64,000 nt of DNA. It comes from Companilactobacillus halodurans (GTDB lineage Bacteria > Bacillota > Bacilli > Lactobacillales > Lactobacillaceae). Shown one piece after another: positions 30,913 through 39,876 of the stretch. The DNA lies in the NCBI RefSeq assembly GCF_009600985.1, contig NZ_VDFP01000011.1, positions 1-64,000 on the forward strand, given 5' to 3'. Within the stretch, counting starts at the first letter, position 1. Each line of letters opens with the position of its first letter. The notes beneath the pieces were generated by a model. That model did not search any database. It saw only the letters and a program-made list of their open reading frames with translations, and was not told the DNA's origin. A program made the translations under genes and the position numbers.

Positions 30913-30941
30913 AAAATATCCAAATTTACTAAAAAAGTCAA
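30913..30941 (-). promoter_or_regulatory. hisS-aspS promoter
   Basis: -35 TTGACT (30936-30941) and -10 TATTTT (30913-30918), 17 bases apart, placed just upstream of the T-box leader. Confidence 0.55.
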
Positions 30942-31045
30942 GTTTTATCAAAGAAATTAGTATTCTATTCTTTCAAGTTGGACAAATATTCAGTAATATA
31001 TAGTTATAGGATTATCAGTCGTTAAACAATAAAGGAATCAGTGAA

Positions 31046-32347
31046 ATGAAAAAAATTATTAAATTTTTTGTTAAAAACCGAATCCTTGTTGCTATTTTGT
31101 TATTAATCGCTCTATCAAGTTGGTCAACTGTCGCCTTAGCAAGTGCTAATGCTGTTGTCGTCCAATCAGATTCAGTTAATGTCCGTGTTGGACCAGGCTT
31201 AGCTTACGCCAATATGGGACAAGTGAAAAAAGGCGATAAATTAGCTATTTTAGCTGAAAAAAACAAATGGTATCAAGTTAGATTATCCGGTGACAAAATT
31301 GGCTGGGTTGCCAGCTGGTTGATCGACAACACTGATGTAAGCTCGACAACCAATAAAGTAGGTATTGTTAAAGTACCAAATACGACTGTCTTCAAGAGCG
31401 CCGATGCTAATAGTAATGTCTTAGGCACAATCGAGCAATCGCAAAAGGTTACTATCATGTACCGTGAACAAGACTGGACGCAGATTCTTTATAACGGAAC
31501 TGCTGGCTGGGTCAAGTCTAGTTTTATCCAAAGTACTCAAGAAACTTCTGGTTCATCAAATAGTTCTACTACCTCTGATAATGACATTAAAAAAGTTACC
31601 GTTACTCAACCAAGTACCAAATTAAGAATTGAGCCTAACCAAAATGGACGTGTCGTCAAAACCGTCAAAGTTGGCAAACAGTTTGATTATCTTGGTAAAA
31701 ATGGTAAATGGTACAAAGTTCGCGATACCGATGGTTCAGTTGGCTATGTTGCTAGTTGGGTCGTAACTGTAACAGGTACAAAGAGCGCTGTTAAATCCGC
31801 CGCCACTAATATTTCTGAGGCTACCATCGTGATTGACCCTGGACATGGTGGCGATGACTCTGGTGCTGAATCAAAGAAGAAGACTTTTGAAAAGAACTTC
31901 ACCCTTTCTTATGCTAAGGCTATCAAGGAACAACTTGAAAAAACAGGTGCTCGAGTAGTCTTGACAAGATCTGGCGACAACAGTAAATCGCTTGGTGCAA
32001 GAGCTCGACTCTCAAGTAAGATTCAAGCGGATGCTTTTATCAGTCTCCACTTCGACTCTAGTGCACAAGCAAATTCCGGTTCTGGTGTAACTACTTACTA
32101 CTACAACAAGAATAAAGATGGTCAATTAGCTACTGATCTCAATAGCCAATTAAAGGGCTTGTCAATCGGCAATCGTGGTACAGCACAAAAAGATCTCTAC
32201 GTATTGCATTACAACAGTCAACCATCAGTCTTGATTGAATTAGGCTATATCAATTCCAAGTCAGACTATAAATACATTAAATCAGATACTTATAAGCAAC
32301 AAGTTGCTACTGATGTAACTAATGGCTTAAAAGAATACTTTAAATAA
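31046..32347 (+). CDS. secreted N-acetylmuramoyl-L-alanine amidase with three SH3b domains
   Basis: Cell-wall hydrolase that cuts the amide bond between MurNAc and L-Ala. The 433 residues start with a basic N-terminus and a hydrophobic segment (about 13-33) acting as signal peptide or anchor. Three bacterial SH3 repeats follow (about 35-95, 105-160, 183-245; repeat motif WYQVR...GWVASW), then an Amidase_3 zinc domain from about residue 260, with IDPGHGGDDSGA, the Glu of FEKNFTL, SLHFDSSA and the late LIELGYINS. Single gene with its own terminator. Similar to LytC/CwlC-type amidases. Confidence 0.93.
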   Translation: MKKIIKFFVKNRILVAILLLIALSSWSTVALASANAVVVQSDSVNVRVGPGLAYANMGQVKKGDKLAILAEKNKWYQVRLSGDKIGWVASWLIDNTDVSSTTNKVGIVKVPNTTVFKSADANSNVLGTIEQSQKVTIMYREQDWTQILYNGTAGWVKSSFIQSTQETSGSSNSSTTSDNDIKKVTVTQPSTKLRIEPNQNGRVVKTVKVGKQFDYLGKNGKWYKVRDTDGSVGYVASWVVTVTGTKSAVKSAATNISEATIVIDPGHGGDDSGAESKKKTFEKNFTLSYAKAIKEQLEKTGARVVLTRSGDNSKSLGARARLSSKIQADAFISLHFDSSAQANSGSGVTTYYYNKNKDGQLATDLNSQLKGLSIGNRGTAQKDLYVLHYNSQPSVLIELGYINSKSDYKYIKSDTYKQQVATDVTNGLKEYFK

Positions 32348-32350
32348 TAA

Positions 32351-32388
32351 AAGAGTTTCAACGAATTTTTCGTTGAAACTCTTTTTTA
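32351..32388. terminator. terminator after the amidase gene
   Basis: A 15-bp perfect stem (32351-32365 with 32369-32383, arms built on GAGTTTCAACGAA), followed on the plus strand by seven T. It lies between the convergent amidase and sirtuin genes and may serve both. Confidence 0.92.
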
Positions 32389-32395
32389 ATGAAAT

Positions 32396-33376
32396 TTATT
32401 TACCAAGCTCCAAACGGACATCGTCCAAAACTTTATCGATGTCGGCTTTAATAGCTTGACCCTTGTTTTCAATTTGCTTTGGCAAAAACTGGTGATCACG
32501 ATTGACCATGATATCGTACGCACCATCCAAACTGTTAGTCAAAGCCCAGAATGGTTCTTGGATGAACATTGGTGTCATTCGGCCAACTCCTAATTCAATA
32601 AAGAGCACATGACTGTCATGTAAATGAGCTACAACATCATCAGAAATCTTTTGATACTCTTGTTGATACCTTGTTCCCTCTAAGAAATTACCATAGCCTC
32701 TGACCCAAGGAAAGGCCTCAGCACCACAATTAGAACATCTAGGAATCAATTCGCTAGGAATCTTAGTATCATCACCCATGGCATCAACCATTTCTTGGAC
32801 CGGTTTAACCGCATCCCAAACTTTATCGCTACATTGCCTAGAGCACTGGAAAAAGCGGTGATCTCCTTGGATCTGGGCAACCTTCTCTTCAGGAAAAGCC
32901 TTAATTGCTTGTGTATCTTGGTTAGTTGTCAAAATGAAGTAGTCTTTATCCTTTAAGATAGCTTGCAAGTCTCGATAAGGCTTTCTAACTGGAGCATGTT
33001 GGGTTGTGTGAAGAAAAGTTGCCATGTAACCCCAGAACTCTTCACGACTCGACCAAGGATAATTCATCCCTGAAAAAGCACCTTTAAGAGGATATTTCTT
33101 TGCAAATTTCCCAAAATACTTTTTGAATGAATCATTGTTCTCATAATAAAAGTCTCCACCACCAGCAGCTGATAGGCCTGAAGCACCCCCGACAATAACG
33201 TGAGTCGCTTGTTTGATCTTTTCGGCAAAGACCTTGATCTGTTCATCATAAGGCAGTGGTTTATTTTCAGTTAAAACAACCGGTGTACCGCCTTTAGCGT
33301 ATAAGTTAAAATAATTTTGATAATTGACTTGCGTTTCCATAACGATTTTTTCGTACAGTGATTGTTCTCTTTGCAT
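32396..33376 (-). CDS. class M-like sirtuin (Sir2 family, SirTM-like)
   Basis: NAD-dependent Sir2-fold protein of 326 residues. Seen: the NAD loop GASGLSAAGG (64-73), the TTNQD block (150-154), a zinc ribbon CSRQC...CSNC (Cys 178, 182, 214, 217), and, where classical sirtuins have the catalytic HG, the sequence IQGD (Gln 170, Asp 172). Known: class M sirtuins, which ADP-ribosylate proteins rather than deacetylate, have Asn plus Gln-x-Asp at these places. The usual class M partners (macrodomain, GcvH-like, LplA2) are not here. Start at ATG 33376 after GAGGAG. Second gene of a two-sirtuin operon. Confidence 0.87.
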   Translation of the reverse strand: MQREQSLYEKIVMETQVNYQNYFNLYAKGGTPVVLTENKPLPYDEQIKVFAEKIKQATHVIVGGASGLSAAGGGDFYYENNDSFKKYFGKFAKKYPLKGAFSGMNYPWSSREEFWGYMATFLHTTQHAPVRKPYRDLQAILKDKDYFILTTNQDTQAIKAFPEEKVAQIQGDHRFFQCSRQCSDKVWDAVKPVQEMVDAMGDDTKIPSELIPRCSNCGAEAFPWVRGYGNFLEGTRYQQEYQKISDDVVAHLHDSHVLFIELGVGRMTPMFIQEPFWALTNSLDGAYDIMVNRDHQFLPKQIENKGQAIKADIDKVLDDVRLELGK

Positions 33377-33380
33377 AATT

Positions 33381-33506
33381 TCAATTCTCCTCAACTGCTA
33401 ATAAACTCTTAAATGTTTGTCCAATGTCGCCAGCCAATGAAGCTGAACGGTTACTGATTTCTGTAGGCACGTTAATTTCTTTGGACATATTTAACGTAAT
33501 GAAGGA
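33381..33506 (-). pseudogene. displaced C-terminal fragment of the upstream sirtuin gene
   Basis: After the stop of the upstream sirtuin gene, another frame continues without a break as ITLNMSKEINVPTEISN and ends at TGA 33381-33383, four bases before the next start. It aligns with the C-terminus of the downstream sirtuin (LPKQIEN...DID against VPTEISN...DIG). Removing one base from the GGTCC at about 33504-33508 would join the two parts. It is therefore a frameshifted tail, not a separate gene. Confidence 0.7.
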
Positions 33507-34068
33507 CCAATTTATCTTGGGAAACTAAACTCATCAATGGTAATTTGATCATTTTATTGTTGGCGCCGATTCCTAGTTCCAATTGCACAACTTTCTTGTC
33601 TTTATAATCAGTAATAAATTTTTCAAATCGAGTCTGTTGCTTCTCCCATGCCACAGACTTTATTTCAAGACCATCAAAATTACCTTCAACTTCAAAAATT
33701 TTATCTGGGTCAAAACCATTCAATTGAAAATGCGTATCAGCATTCGATGTCACGACAAAATAATCTTTTTGATGCAAGATATTTTTTAAATTGCCAAAGG
33801 TTTGATTGGGCTGATAATCATCAATCATTAATTGATGGACTTTATGCATAAATACCTGGTGATCGGTTTGCGGTATTTGGGCAAAAACACCTTGAATCAA
33901 ACTGGATATGCCATAGAGCGATTTAAATTCATTAAAATATTTGCGAAAATTCTCATCGTCTGCAAAAATGTTGTATCCTTCTGCAATTGACAACCCATTG
34001 CTGGCACTGATTAAAATGGCATCGCTATTATCAAGCATTTTTTTAGCTTTAATTATCTCTTGATTCAT
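33472..34068 (-). CDS. degenerate, zinc-less Sir2-like protein, frameshifted near its end
   Basis: 198 residues, clearly related to the adjacent class M-like sirtuin: NAD loop ISASNGLSIAEGYN (20-33), TSNAD (107-111) and EVEGN (126-130). The residue equivalent to the catalytic His/Gln is Glu 128. There is no cysteine in the whole protein, so the zinc ribbon is gone. The reading frame ends early by a probable one-base insertion; the intact form would be about 228 residues. AAGGAGG precedes the ATG. It may bind NAD or ADP-ribose without classic chemistry, or be decaying. Confidence 0.75.
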   Translation of the reverse strand: MNQEIIKAKKMLDNSDAILISASNGLSIAEGYNIFADDENFRKYFNEFKSLYGISSLIQGVFAQIPQTDHQVFMHKVHQLMIDDYQPNQTFGNLKNILHQKDYFVVTSNADTHFQLNGFDPDKIFEVEGNFDGLEIKSVAWEKQQTRFEKFITDYKDKKVVQLELGIGANNKMIKLPLMSLVSQDKLVLHYVKYVQRN

Positions 34069-34078
34069 TTTATCCTCC

Positions 34079-34131
34079 TTAATAAAATGATTGACTAGTT
34101 GTATAATTATTTACAACGTGTATTTTATTAA
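34079..34131. promoter_or_regulatory. nested inverted repeats, candidate operator of the TetR regulator
   Basis: Outer arms TTAATAAAAT (34079-34088) and ATTTTATTAA (34122-34131) enclose inner arms GTTGTA (34098-34103) and TACAAC (34112-34117). It sits directly upstream of the sirtuin pair and between it and the divergent TetR gene, the usual place for a TetR operator. Confidence 0.5.
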
Positions 34132-34150
34132 CTAGATACTAAACAAAAAG

Positions 34151-34198
34151 CCGCCAGAAATTAAGAACAACTTTTTAAAAGTGTTTTTAATCTGACGG
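34151..34198. other. long imperfect hairpin between sirtuins and tetR
   Basis: CCGCCAGA...TCTGACGG arms continue inward to give a stem of about 20 bp with one mismatch and one bulge. On the minus strand it is followed by CTTTTTGTTT, so it looks like a terminator of an RNA antisense to tetR; on the plus strand it would lie in the tetR leader. Confidence 0.45.
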
Positions 34199-34223
34199 AT
34201 CAGGAAATATGTAAAGGAGTTTT

Positions 34224-34814
34224 ATGAAAAACAAACGTAAAACAGATCGTCGCACAGTCTATACAATCAATGCCATTAAAAAAGCTTTTTTAAAATTAAT
34301 CGAACAAAATTCTTACAGTCAAATAAACGTTACTTCGCTTTGTCGTGAAGCAGAAATCACTCGTTCGACTTTTTATCTCCATTTTGATAATTTGACTGAC
34401 GTTTTAAATGAAGTTCTTGATGAAGCCCTACTCTTCTCTAACACGGAAGTAGAACCAATGTCTTTTGAAGATAATCCATCAATCGACGTCTTAAAAGAAA
34501 ACGAGTCATTACTGCCAGCTTGTCAACGAGTGGCCGATTCTCCCAAGTATCATCATTTATTAATGGATCCTAGTCTGAGCGATTATATTATCGGCCGCAT
34601 TATTAAACATGAAAAATCTCGAACTGTTCCATCTATTCAAAAACGAACCGGGCTTAGCAAATCAGAAGCTGAATTACTCTTTATTTATGCCATTCATGGT
34701 TCCTTTGCCATCAATAAGAAACATCATTTTGTCAAAGATGAGGCCTGGTATCACGATTTGCAATTGCTGAATAAATTTACTAGTGGTGGATATAAGGTAA
34801 TTAGCTCAAAATAA
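34224..34814 (+). CDS. TetR/AcrR family transcriptional regulator
   Basis: 196 residues. The N-terminal helix-turn-helix is visible (AIKKAFLKLIEQNSYSQINV to TRSTFYLHFDN, about residues 15-58). The C-terminal ligand domain has no motif I can name. It is divergent from the sirtuin pair and separated from it by nested inverted repeats, so it probably represses that operon and itself. AAAGGAG precedes the ATG. Confidence 0.85.
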   Translation: MKNKRKTDRRTVYTINAIKKAFLKLIEQNSYSQINVTSLCREAEITRSTFYLHFDNLTDVLNEVLDEALLFSNTEVEPMSFEDNPSIDVLKENESLLPACQRVADSPKYHHLLMDPSLSDYIIGRIIKHEKSRTVPSIQKRTGLSKSEAELLFIYAIHGSFAINKKHHFVKDEAWYHDLQLLNKFTSGGYKVISSK

Positions 34815-34844
34815 AGAGCGCGAAATATAACACAGCATTAAGGC

Positions 34845-34893
34845 AAATAGCTCCTGGTAATCGCACTCTGATTACCAGGAGCTATTTGTTTTA
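34845..34893 (+). terminator. terminator after tetR
   Basis: A 19-bp perfect stem (34845-34863 with 34871-34889; arms contain AGCTCCTGGTAATC), seven-base loop and TTTT. The stem is unusually long. Confidence 0.85.
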
Positions 34894-34980
34894 AGCATAA
34901 AAAGCTATGCTATGTTCCCCGTTTATGCTGCAAATTCAGGAGAAAAATAGTTATATCTTAAACTCTTTAAGTAAAATATC

Positions 34981-35385
34981 TTAATCACTATATGGGTGAA
35001 CACAATCTGCTAATCGAGATTGAATATAGTTAAGTTCAGTCTTCTTTAATTCACGACTATCTTGAATAGTTTTCACTAAGTCCATAATCGTCTTGTGCTC
35101 TTCTTTATTGGCTAAATCTAAACAATAACCATTACGTCGCAAAAAGAAGTCCATTGCCACAATTGCAGTTTGAATATTATCCTTTGCAAAGATATCATCA
35201 CAAATTATTGTGCAAAACAAATGTGTTAAATAAACGTTCAAGTTGTCAAATTGATTCAAGAATTCAACATTGCTTTGAAGCCTTTTTTCACTAAAAGTGA
35301 TTTCTTCACTATCATTAATTGCTAGGTGAATTGCTACAATTTGATCGTACGTTAATTTTTCGAGTTTGTTTTCCATATTTTTCAT
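34981..35385 (-). CDS. Doc/Fic-fold-like protein with lost catalytic motif
   Basis: 134 residues, helical. The start KLTYDQIVAIH resembles the N-terminus of death-on-curing (Doc) proteins, and DIFAKDNIQTA (64-74) plus FLRRNGYCLD aligns with the family motif HPFxDGNKRTA plus FLxxNGY. The catalytic His, the Gly and the Arg are all replaced (Asp, Asp, Gln). So AMPylation or kinase activity is unlikely. It is the last gene of relA-dtd-HAD, ten bases after the HAD stop. No Phd-type antitoxin is nearby. Start uncertain: ATG 35385 or 35376. Confidence 0.6.
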   Translation of the reverse strand: MKNMENKLEKLTYDQIVAIHLAINDSEEITFSEKRLQSNVEFLNQFDNLNVYLTHLFCTIICDDIFAKDNIQTAIVAMDFFLRRNGYCLDLANKEEHKTIMDLVKTIQDSRELKKTELNYIQSRLADCVHPYSD

Positions 35386-35394
35386 CCATTAACA

Positions 35395-36018
35395 TTAAAT
35401 TATTTTTTCAACATCCAATAAATCACTTACTTGATGGTCGCAAGCAAAATCAACTTTTTCTGAGTTTAAGAGAATTGTATGTGCACCAACGCCCTTACCA
35501 AACTCTATGTCGATTTGTCGATCGCCTATGACCCAAAGACCATCAGATTTCAAATCATATTTATCGATTAAATAATTTAACATTTCCGGATTAGGTTTAC
35601 GTTTAAAACCATCGCTGACACTGACGATTTCTTTAAAATAATGCTCGATTCCTAAACTTTTAGCTAAATCATAAATCGATTGATCACGATGCGTTATGAT
35701 GAATTGGACATAATGCTTTTCATCACAATACTTTAAAACATTTTTTACATGTGGAATTAAAGTTATTTTATCATGATATTCTTTTTCAAAACGGAAATAT
35801 GATGCATAAAAAACTTTGACAGCTTGTTTTTGATCCTCTTCGTCTTTTAATAAATCAGTGACGAATCGTCTAATTGAAGTCTTCTTAGCTTCTTTAAAAA
35901 TTGTATCTTTTGACAAACTAATGCCAAAATTTTCTCGTAGAGATTTTTGAGTTGCTGAGACAATCCCCGGATAACTGTTGGCAATGGTATCATCAAAATC
36001 CCAAACAATACTTTTCAT
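35395..36018 (-). CDS. HAD-superfamily hydrolase (subfamily IA)
   Basis: Small-molecule phosphatase-like protein of 207 residues. Motif I is DFDDTIANS (nucleophile Asp and following Asp), motif II is in FIITHRD, motif III Lys lies near GFKRKPNPEML, and motif IV is VIGDRQIDIEFG. An alpha-helical cap sits between motifs I and II. Substrate unknown; similar proteins are often labelled phosphoglycolate phosphatase-like. It follows dtd by two bases. Confidence 0.88.
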   Translation of the reverse strand: MKSIVWDFDDTIANSYPGIVSATQKSLRENFGISLSKDTIFKEAKKTSIRRFVTDLLKDEEDQKQAVKVFYASYFRFEKEYHDKITLIPHVKNVLKYCDEKHYVQFIITHRDQSIYDLAKSLGIEHYFKEIVSVSDGFKRKPNPEMLNYLIDKYDLKSDGLWVIGDRQIDIEFGKGVGAHTILLNSEKVDFACDHQVSDLLDVEKII

Positions 36019-36020
36019 AG

Positions 36021-36458
36021 TTATCTCTCCATTATTATAGTCACTGGTCCGTCATTGGTAATTGATACTTGCATATCAGCTCCAAATTCGCCAGTTTCGA
36101 CAGTCAAATCGTATCCTCGTAACAAATCATTGAAATGATCATATTTTTTACTTGAAGCAACAAAATTCCCTGCTCCCGTAAAACTTGGTCGATTGCCATG
36201 CTTGGTATCGGCGTACAAAGTAAATTGAGAGATAGATAAAATTTTCCCATCGACATCCTTAATTGATAAATTCATTTTATCATCCGCATCGGAAAAGACC
36301 CGCATCTTCACAATCTTACGCGCCATGTATTCCAATGTTTCTTCTGTATCTGTATCCGCAAAAGCCACTAACAAACAAAATCCTTGATCAATTTGACCAA
36401 GGATTTTTTCGTCAACAGTGACTTTAGCATCTTTAACACGTTGTATTACAACTTTCAT
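36021..36458 (-). CDS. dtd: D-aminoacyl-tRNA deacylase
   Basis: Removes D-amino acids wrongly attached to tRNA. 145 residues, with the [17 protein letters not shown] active-site block and the C-terminal TNDGPVTI segment, both diagnostic. Its ATG shares the A of the relA stop (TAATG), the common relA-dtd order in Firmicutes. Confidence 0.97.
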   Translation of the reverse strand: MKVVIQRVKDAKVTVDEKILGQIDQGFCLLVAFADTDTEETLEYMARKIVKMRVFSDADDKMNLSIKDVDGKILSISQFTLYADTKHGNRPSFTGAGNFVASSKKYDHFNDLLRGYDLTVETGEFGADMQVSITNDGPVTIIMER

Positions 36459-38686
36459 TAAGCTACCGTCCTCTTGATTTCGTATACATTTGGAATATTC
36501 TTCAATTTAGAAATGATGCTATCCAAATGTTCCTTGTTGTTGACACCAATGCTGACGTGAATAATTGCCATTTTTTCTTTATCAAGACGACCAATGACAT
36601 TATTGAGCGTATTAGTATTGGAATTGATAACCTGCAAAACTTCATTGATCAAGCCATTGCGGTTAAATGCATAAATGTCCAATTCAGCTGAATAACGCTT
36701 TTCTTTTGTAACATTATCCCAGCTGACATCGATGAAACGCTTTTGAGCTTCCTCGCTTTGGACATTCGGACAGTCAGCTCGATGAATCGTCAAACCACGT
36801 CCCTTGGTAATATAACCAACAATTTTATCTCCCGGGATTGGGCTGCAACATTTAGCTAAACGAATCAAGAGATTGTCGACTCCTTGAACTGAAATGCTGC
36901 TGTTGGCATTATTTCTTTCTTTGCGTAATTTAGGACTGTCTGTTGCTGGTGCTGTCTTATCATCCGTATCAGTGATGACCTGTTCTTCAAGTTCTTTTTT
37001 CTCAGCTTCACGCTTATGATCAGGGTCTTCACTCAAAATCTTATGAACGACGTTGATTGGCGACAATTCACCATAACCAACTGAATTGAACAGTTCATCT
37101 GGCTCTGTGTAATTGAAAATCTTCATTGCCAATTCCAGATGCTTCTTGTCCAAATATTTCTTGCTTGAAAGTGAACAATTCTTCAATTCATTTTCAACCG
37201 CTTCACGGCCAAGCTGAATGTTCTCTTCACGGTCCTTAGTTCTAAAGTAACGCTTAATCTTGTTACGAGCTCTAGAAGTGAAAACCGTATTGACCCAGTC
37301 ACGACTTGGCTGTGAATTAGAATTAGTCAACATTTCGACAATATCGCCATTCTTTAATTGCGTATTCAAAGGCACCATTTTGCCATTGATTTTAGCACCG
37401 ACCGAATGATTACCAACTTCCGTATGAACTTGATAAGCAAAGTCTAATGTAACTGCACCCTTGGGCAATTCAATAACTTCGCCTTCAGGTGTGAAAACAT
37501 AGACCCGGTCATTAAAAATTTCACCTTTGACTGATTTCATAAAGTCAGAGGCATTATCGGAATTCTCCTGCAGTTCAAGGATTTCACGAAAGACATCAAT
37601 TTTTTGTTCATTATCGTCTAATTTAACGCCCTCGAAGTTACCTTCCTTGTATGCCCAGTGAGCAGCAACACCATATTCAGCAACTTGATGCATCTCAAAA
37701 GTTCTGATCTGAACCTCAAGTGGTTGTCCACCAGGACCGATAATCGTCGTGTGCAACGATTGATAGCCATTGGCCTTAGGAACAGCAATATAATCCTTAA
37801 AACGGCCAGGAATAGGCTTCCACTTCGAGTGAATCGAACCTAGGACTGCATAACAATCCTTGACCGAATCTACCACGATTCTAATTGCTAATAAATCATA
37901 TAACTCGGAAAATTGTTTATGCTTGTCACGCATCTTTTTATAGATGGAATAAATGTGTTTAGGACGACCATAAATATCATATTTAATCCCTAACGCATCA
38001 ACGTTCTTCTTGATATAATCAATTGCCTCCGCAATATAGGCCTCTCGTTGGTCACGTTTACTATTCATCAAATGAACGATTCGATAGTATTGCTGAGGAT
38101 TAATATAATGAAGCGATAAATCTTCCAGCTCCCATTTAATCTTGCTAATACCTAAACGATCAGCTAAAGGAGCATAAATTTCCAGAGTTTCATTGGCAAT
38201 TCTCCGTTGTTTATCAGGACGCAAGGCCTTTAAAGTCCGCATATTATGCAGTCTATCGGCCAATTTGACCATGATGACACGCAAGTCTTTTGCCGTAGCT
38301 AAAAGCATCTTCCGATGGTTTTCAGCTAAAAGTTCTTGGTGAGAATGGTATTTATATTTACTAATTTTTGTTACGCCGTCTACAATTGTTGCAACTTGAG
38401 TACCGAAAAGTTCTTTGACATCTCCTAAAGTGACATTGGTGTCTTCAACAACATCATGTAAATACCCTGCCGCAACAGTATAAGGGTCCATATGCAATGA
38501 AGCTAATATTTGAGCAACTTGAGTTGGGTGAATAATATATGGTTCACCAGTTGCACGTTTTTGCTCTTTATGAACATAAGCGGCAAACTTGTAAGACTTA
38601 TTGACAAATTCAACGTGCTCTTCATTCATATACCCGCGGCAAATATCTAAAACTTCCTCTGGCGTATAATCTTTATTTTTTTTCAT
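36458..38686 (-). CDS. relA: bifunctional (p)ppGpp synthetase/hydrolase
   Basis: Rel enzyme that makes and degrades the stringent-response alarmone. 742 residues from ATG 38686, with GGGGTGA upstream. Domains in order: HD hydrolase ([10 protein letters not shown], then [10 protein letters not shown]), synthetase ([22 protein letters not shown]), TGS ([16 protein letters not shown]), a zinc-finger/helical region with [12 protein letters not shown], and a C-terminal ACT domain. Both catalytic halves look intact. Confidence 0.97.
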   Translation of the reverse strand: MKKNKDYTPEEVLDICRGYMNEEHVEFVNKSYKFAAYVHKEQKRATGEPYIIHPTQVAQILASLHMDPYTVAAGYLHDVVEDTNVTLGDVKELFGTQVATIVDGVTKISKYKYHSHQELLAENHRKMLLATAKDLRVIMVKLADRLHNMRTLKALRPDKQRRIANETLEIYAPLADRLGISKIKWELEDLSLHYINPQQYYRIVHLMNSKRDQREAYIAEAIDYIKKNVDALGIKYDIYGRPKHIYSIYKKMRDKHKQFSELYDLLAIRIVVDSVKDCYAVLGSIHSKWKPIPGRFKDYIAVPKANGYQSLHTTIIGPGGQPLEVQIRTFEMHQVAEYGVAAHWAYKEGNFEGVKLDDNEQKIDVFREILELQENSDNASDFMKSVKGEIFNDRVYVFTPEGEVIELPKGAVTLDFAYQVHTEVGNHSVGAKINGKMVPLNTQLKNGDIVEMLTNSNSQPSRDWVNTVFTSRARNKIKRYFRTKDREENIQLGREAVENELKNCSLSSKKYLDKKHLELAMKIFNYTEPDELFNSVGYGELSPINVVHKILSEDPDHKREAEKKELEEQVITDTDDKTAPATDSPKLRKERNNANSSISVQGVDNLLIRLAKCCSPIPGDKIVGYITKGRGLTIHRADCPNVQSEEAQKRFIDVSWDNVTKEKRYSAELDIYAFNRNGLINEVLQVINSNTNTLNNVIGRLDKEKMAIIHVSIGVNNKEHLDSIISKLKNIPNVYEIKRTVA

Positions 38687-38710
38687 AGAAATATTCACCC
38701 CGTTTACAAT

Positions 38711-38738
38711 AAAAAGCACTCAGTGAGTGCTTTTTATT
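38711..38738 (-). terminator. terminator after the small membrane protein gene
   Basis: A 12-bp palindromic stem AAAAAGCACTCA/TGAGTGCTTTTT (38711-38735) with T-runs on both sides, between relA and the prmA-rsmE operon. Confidence 0.85.
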
Positions 38739-38777
38739 TTTACATATTATTATGATTCCTTTAGGTCAAAATTACAA

Positions 38778-39116
38778 TTATTTTTCTTTTTCAAATAAAA
38801 AGTAAATTAAAATACTTAAAAGCAGGTAAATGCCTGTAAGAAAATAGCCATAACGACCATATTTTGCAAAAACGCTGATTACAAAAATGATTGGGAAAAT
38901 AAATAAATTATAAAAAGACAAACCGTATTTTCTGGTGAACCAACCAATAAAACCAGCAAAAAAGATATTAATCACAAAGAAAAGCCAAATTATTCGACTG
39001 GTTCTTCCCAAATGAAAGAGTTTAATTAAGATTGGTAAAATAAAAACCAAGATAATCGAGATTAAAGCAATGTAAGTTGTTTTTGATTTTTCAACTTTTT
39101 TCCAAATATTTTTCAC
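38778..39116 (-). CDS. small integral membrane protein of unknown function
   Basis: 112 residues with about four hydrophobic segments (near 15-33, 42-58, 67-84 and 89-107) and a basic N-terminus. I do not recognise a family. It is the last gene of prmA-rsmE and starts ten bases after the rsmE stop, so it is co-transcribed. Confidence 0.75.
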   Translation of the reverse strand: MKNIWKKVEKSKTTYIALISIILVFILPILIKLFHLGRTSRIIWLFFVINIFFAGFIGWFTRKYGLSFYNLFIFPIIFVISVFAKYGRYGYFLTGIYLLLSILIYFLFEKEK

Positions 39117-39126
39117 AATTTGTTCC

Positions 39127-39876
39127 TCATTTTACAGTTAATTCGTACTTATATGATAGCACTGATAAGAAATAGGTGGGAGCAGTTTCCGCTCTCATAA
39201 TACGTGGTCCTAGTCCTACGGATAAAAATCCATTTTGATTCAACATTTCAATTTCATCTGGTGCAAAACCGCCTTCAGGACCAAAAGCACACAAAACTGA
39301 TTCCGGCTTTTTCTGTAAGGTTTGAGCTAGTAAACTTATTTCGCCAACTTTAGCTGATTCCTCGTAAGCTACTAAATTTGCTGAAACCTGATACTTCAAC
39401 AAATCTGACAATTTATTCAAATAAATAACTTCTGGAATAATGCGACGTTTAGATTGTTGAGCGGCATTTTTGGCAATTTCTTGTAAACGGGCCAGCTTTT
39501 TTTCAACGACATTATTTTTCCAATGCATAATCGAATATTTGGAAGCAAAGAAAATAATCTTGCTTGCACCAAGTTCAGTCGACTTTTGCGTAATCCATTC
39601 AACTTTATCCTTTTTCGATAAAGAACAAGCCACAATTGCAGAAACTGGCATTTCAGTACTTGGAATATCCAATTTATCTACTTCTACTGAAAGTTCTTTA
39701 TTGTCTAAATCAATCTGTGCAATTTTTGCTGTAAATAAATTTTTTGTTGGATCAACTAAATAAATCACATCGCCAATTTGATGACGCAAAACTTTAACGA
39801 TATGTTTAAATGTTTCAGAATCGTTTATTTTAAAATTACTATCAATTATTTCATTATTAACGAAGTATTGCTCCAT
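39127..39876 (-). CDS. rsmE: 16S rRNA (uracil(1498)-N3)-methyltransferase
   Basis: SPOUT-class methyltransferase with a trefoil knot that makes m3U1498. 249 residues; PUA-like N-terminus and knot blocks FGPEGGFAPDEIEM and LGPRIMRAETAP near the end. The start lies inside the 3' end of prmA (20-base overlap) with GAGG upstream. Confidence 0.96.
   Translation of the reverse strand: MEQYFVNNEIIDSNFKINDSETFKHIVKVLRHQIGDVIYLVDPTKNLFTAKIAQIDLDNKELSVEVDKLDIPSTEMPVSAIVACSLSKKDKVEWITQKSTELGASKIIFFASKYSIMHWKNNVVEKKLARLQEIAKNAAQQSKRRIIPEVIYLNKLSDLLKYQVSANLVAYEESAKVGEISLLAQTLQKKPESVLCAFGPEGGFAPDEIEMLNQNGFLSVGLGPRIMRAETAPTYFLSVLSYKYELTVK

Noticed and set aside
34845..34889. The 19-bp perfect hairpin after tetR as a mobile-element end or CRISPR repeat
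   Set aside because: It occurs once, directly follows tetR and has a T-tail; it is best read as a terminator.
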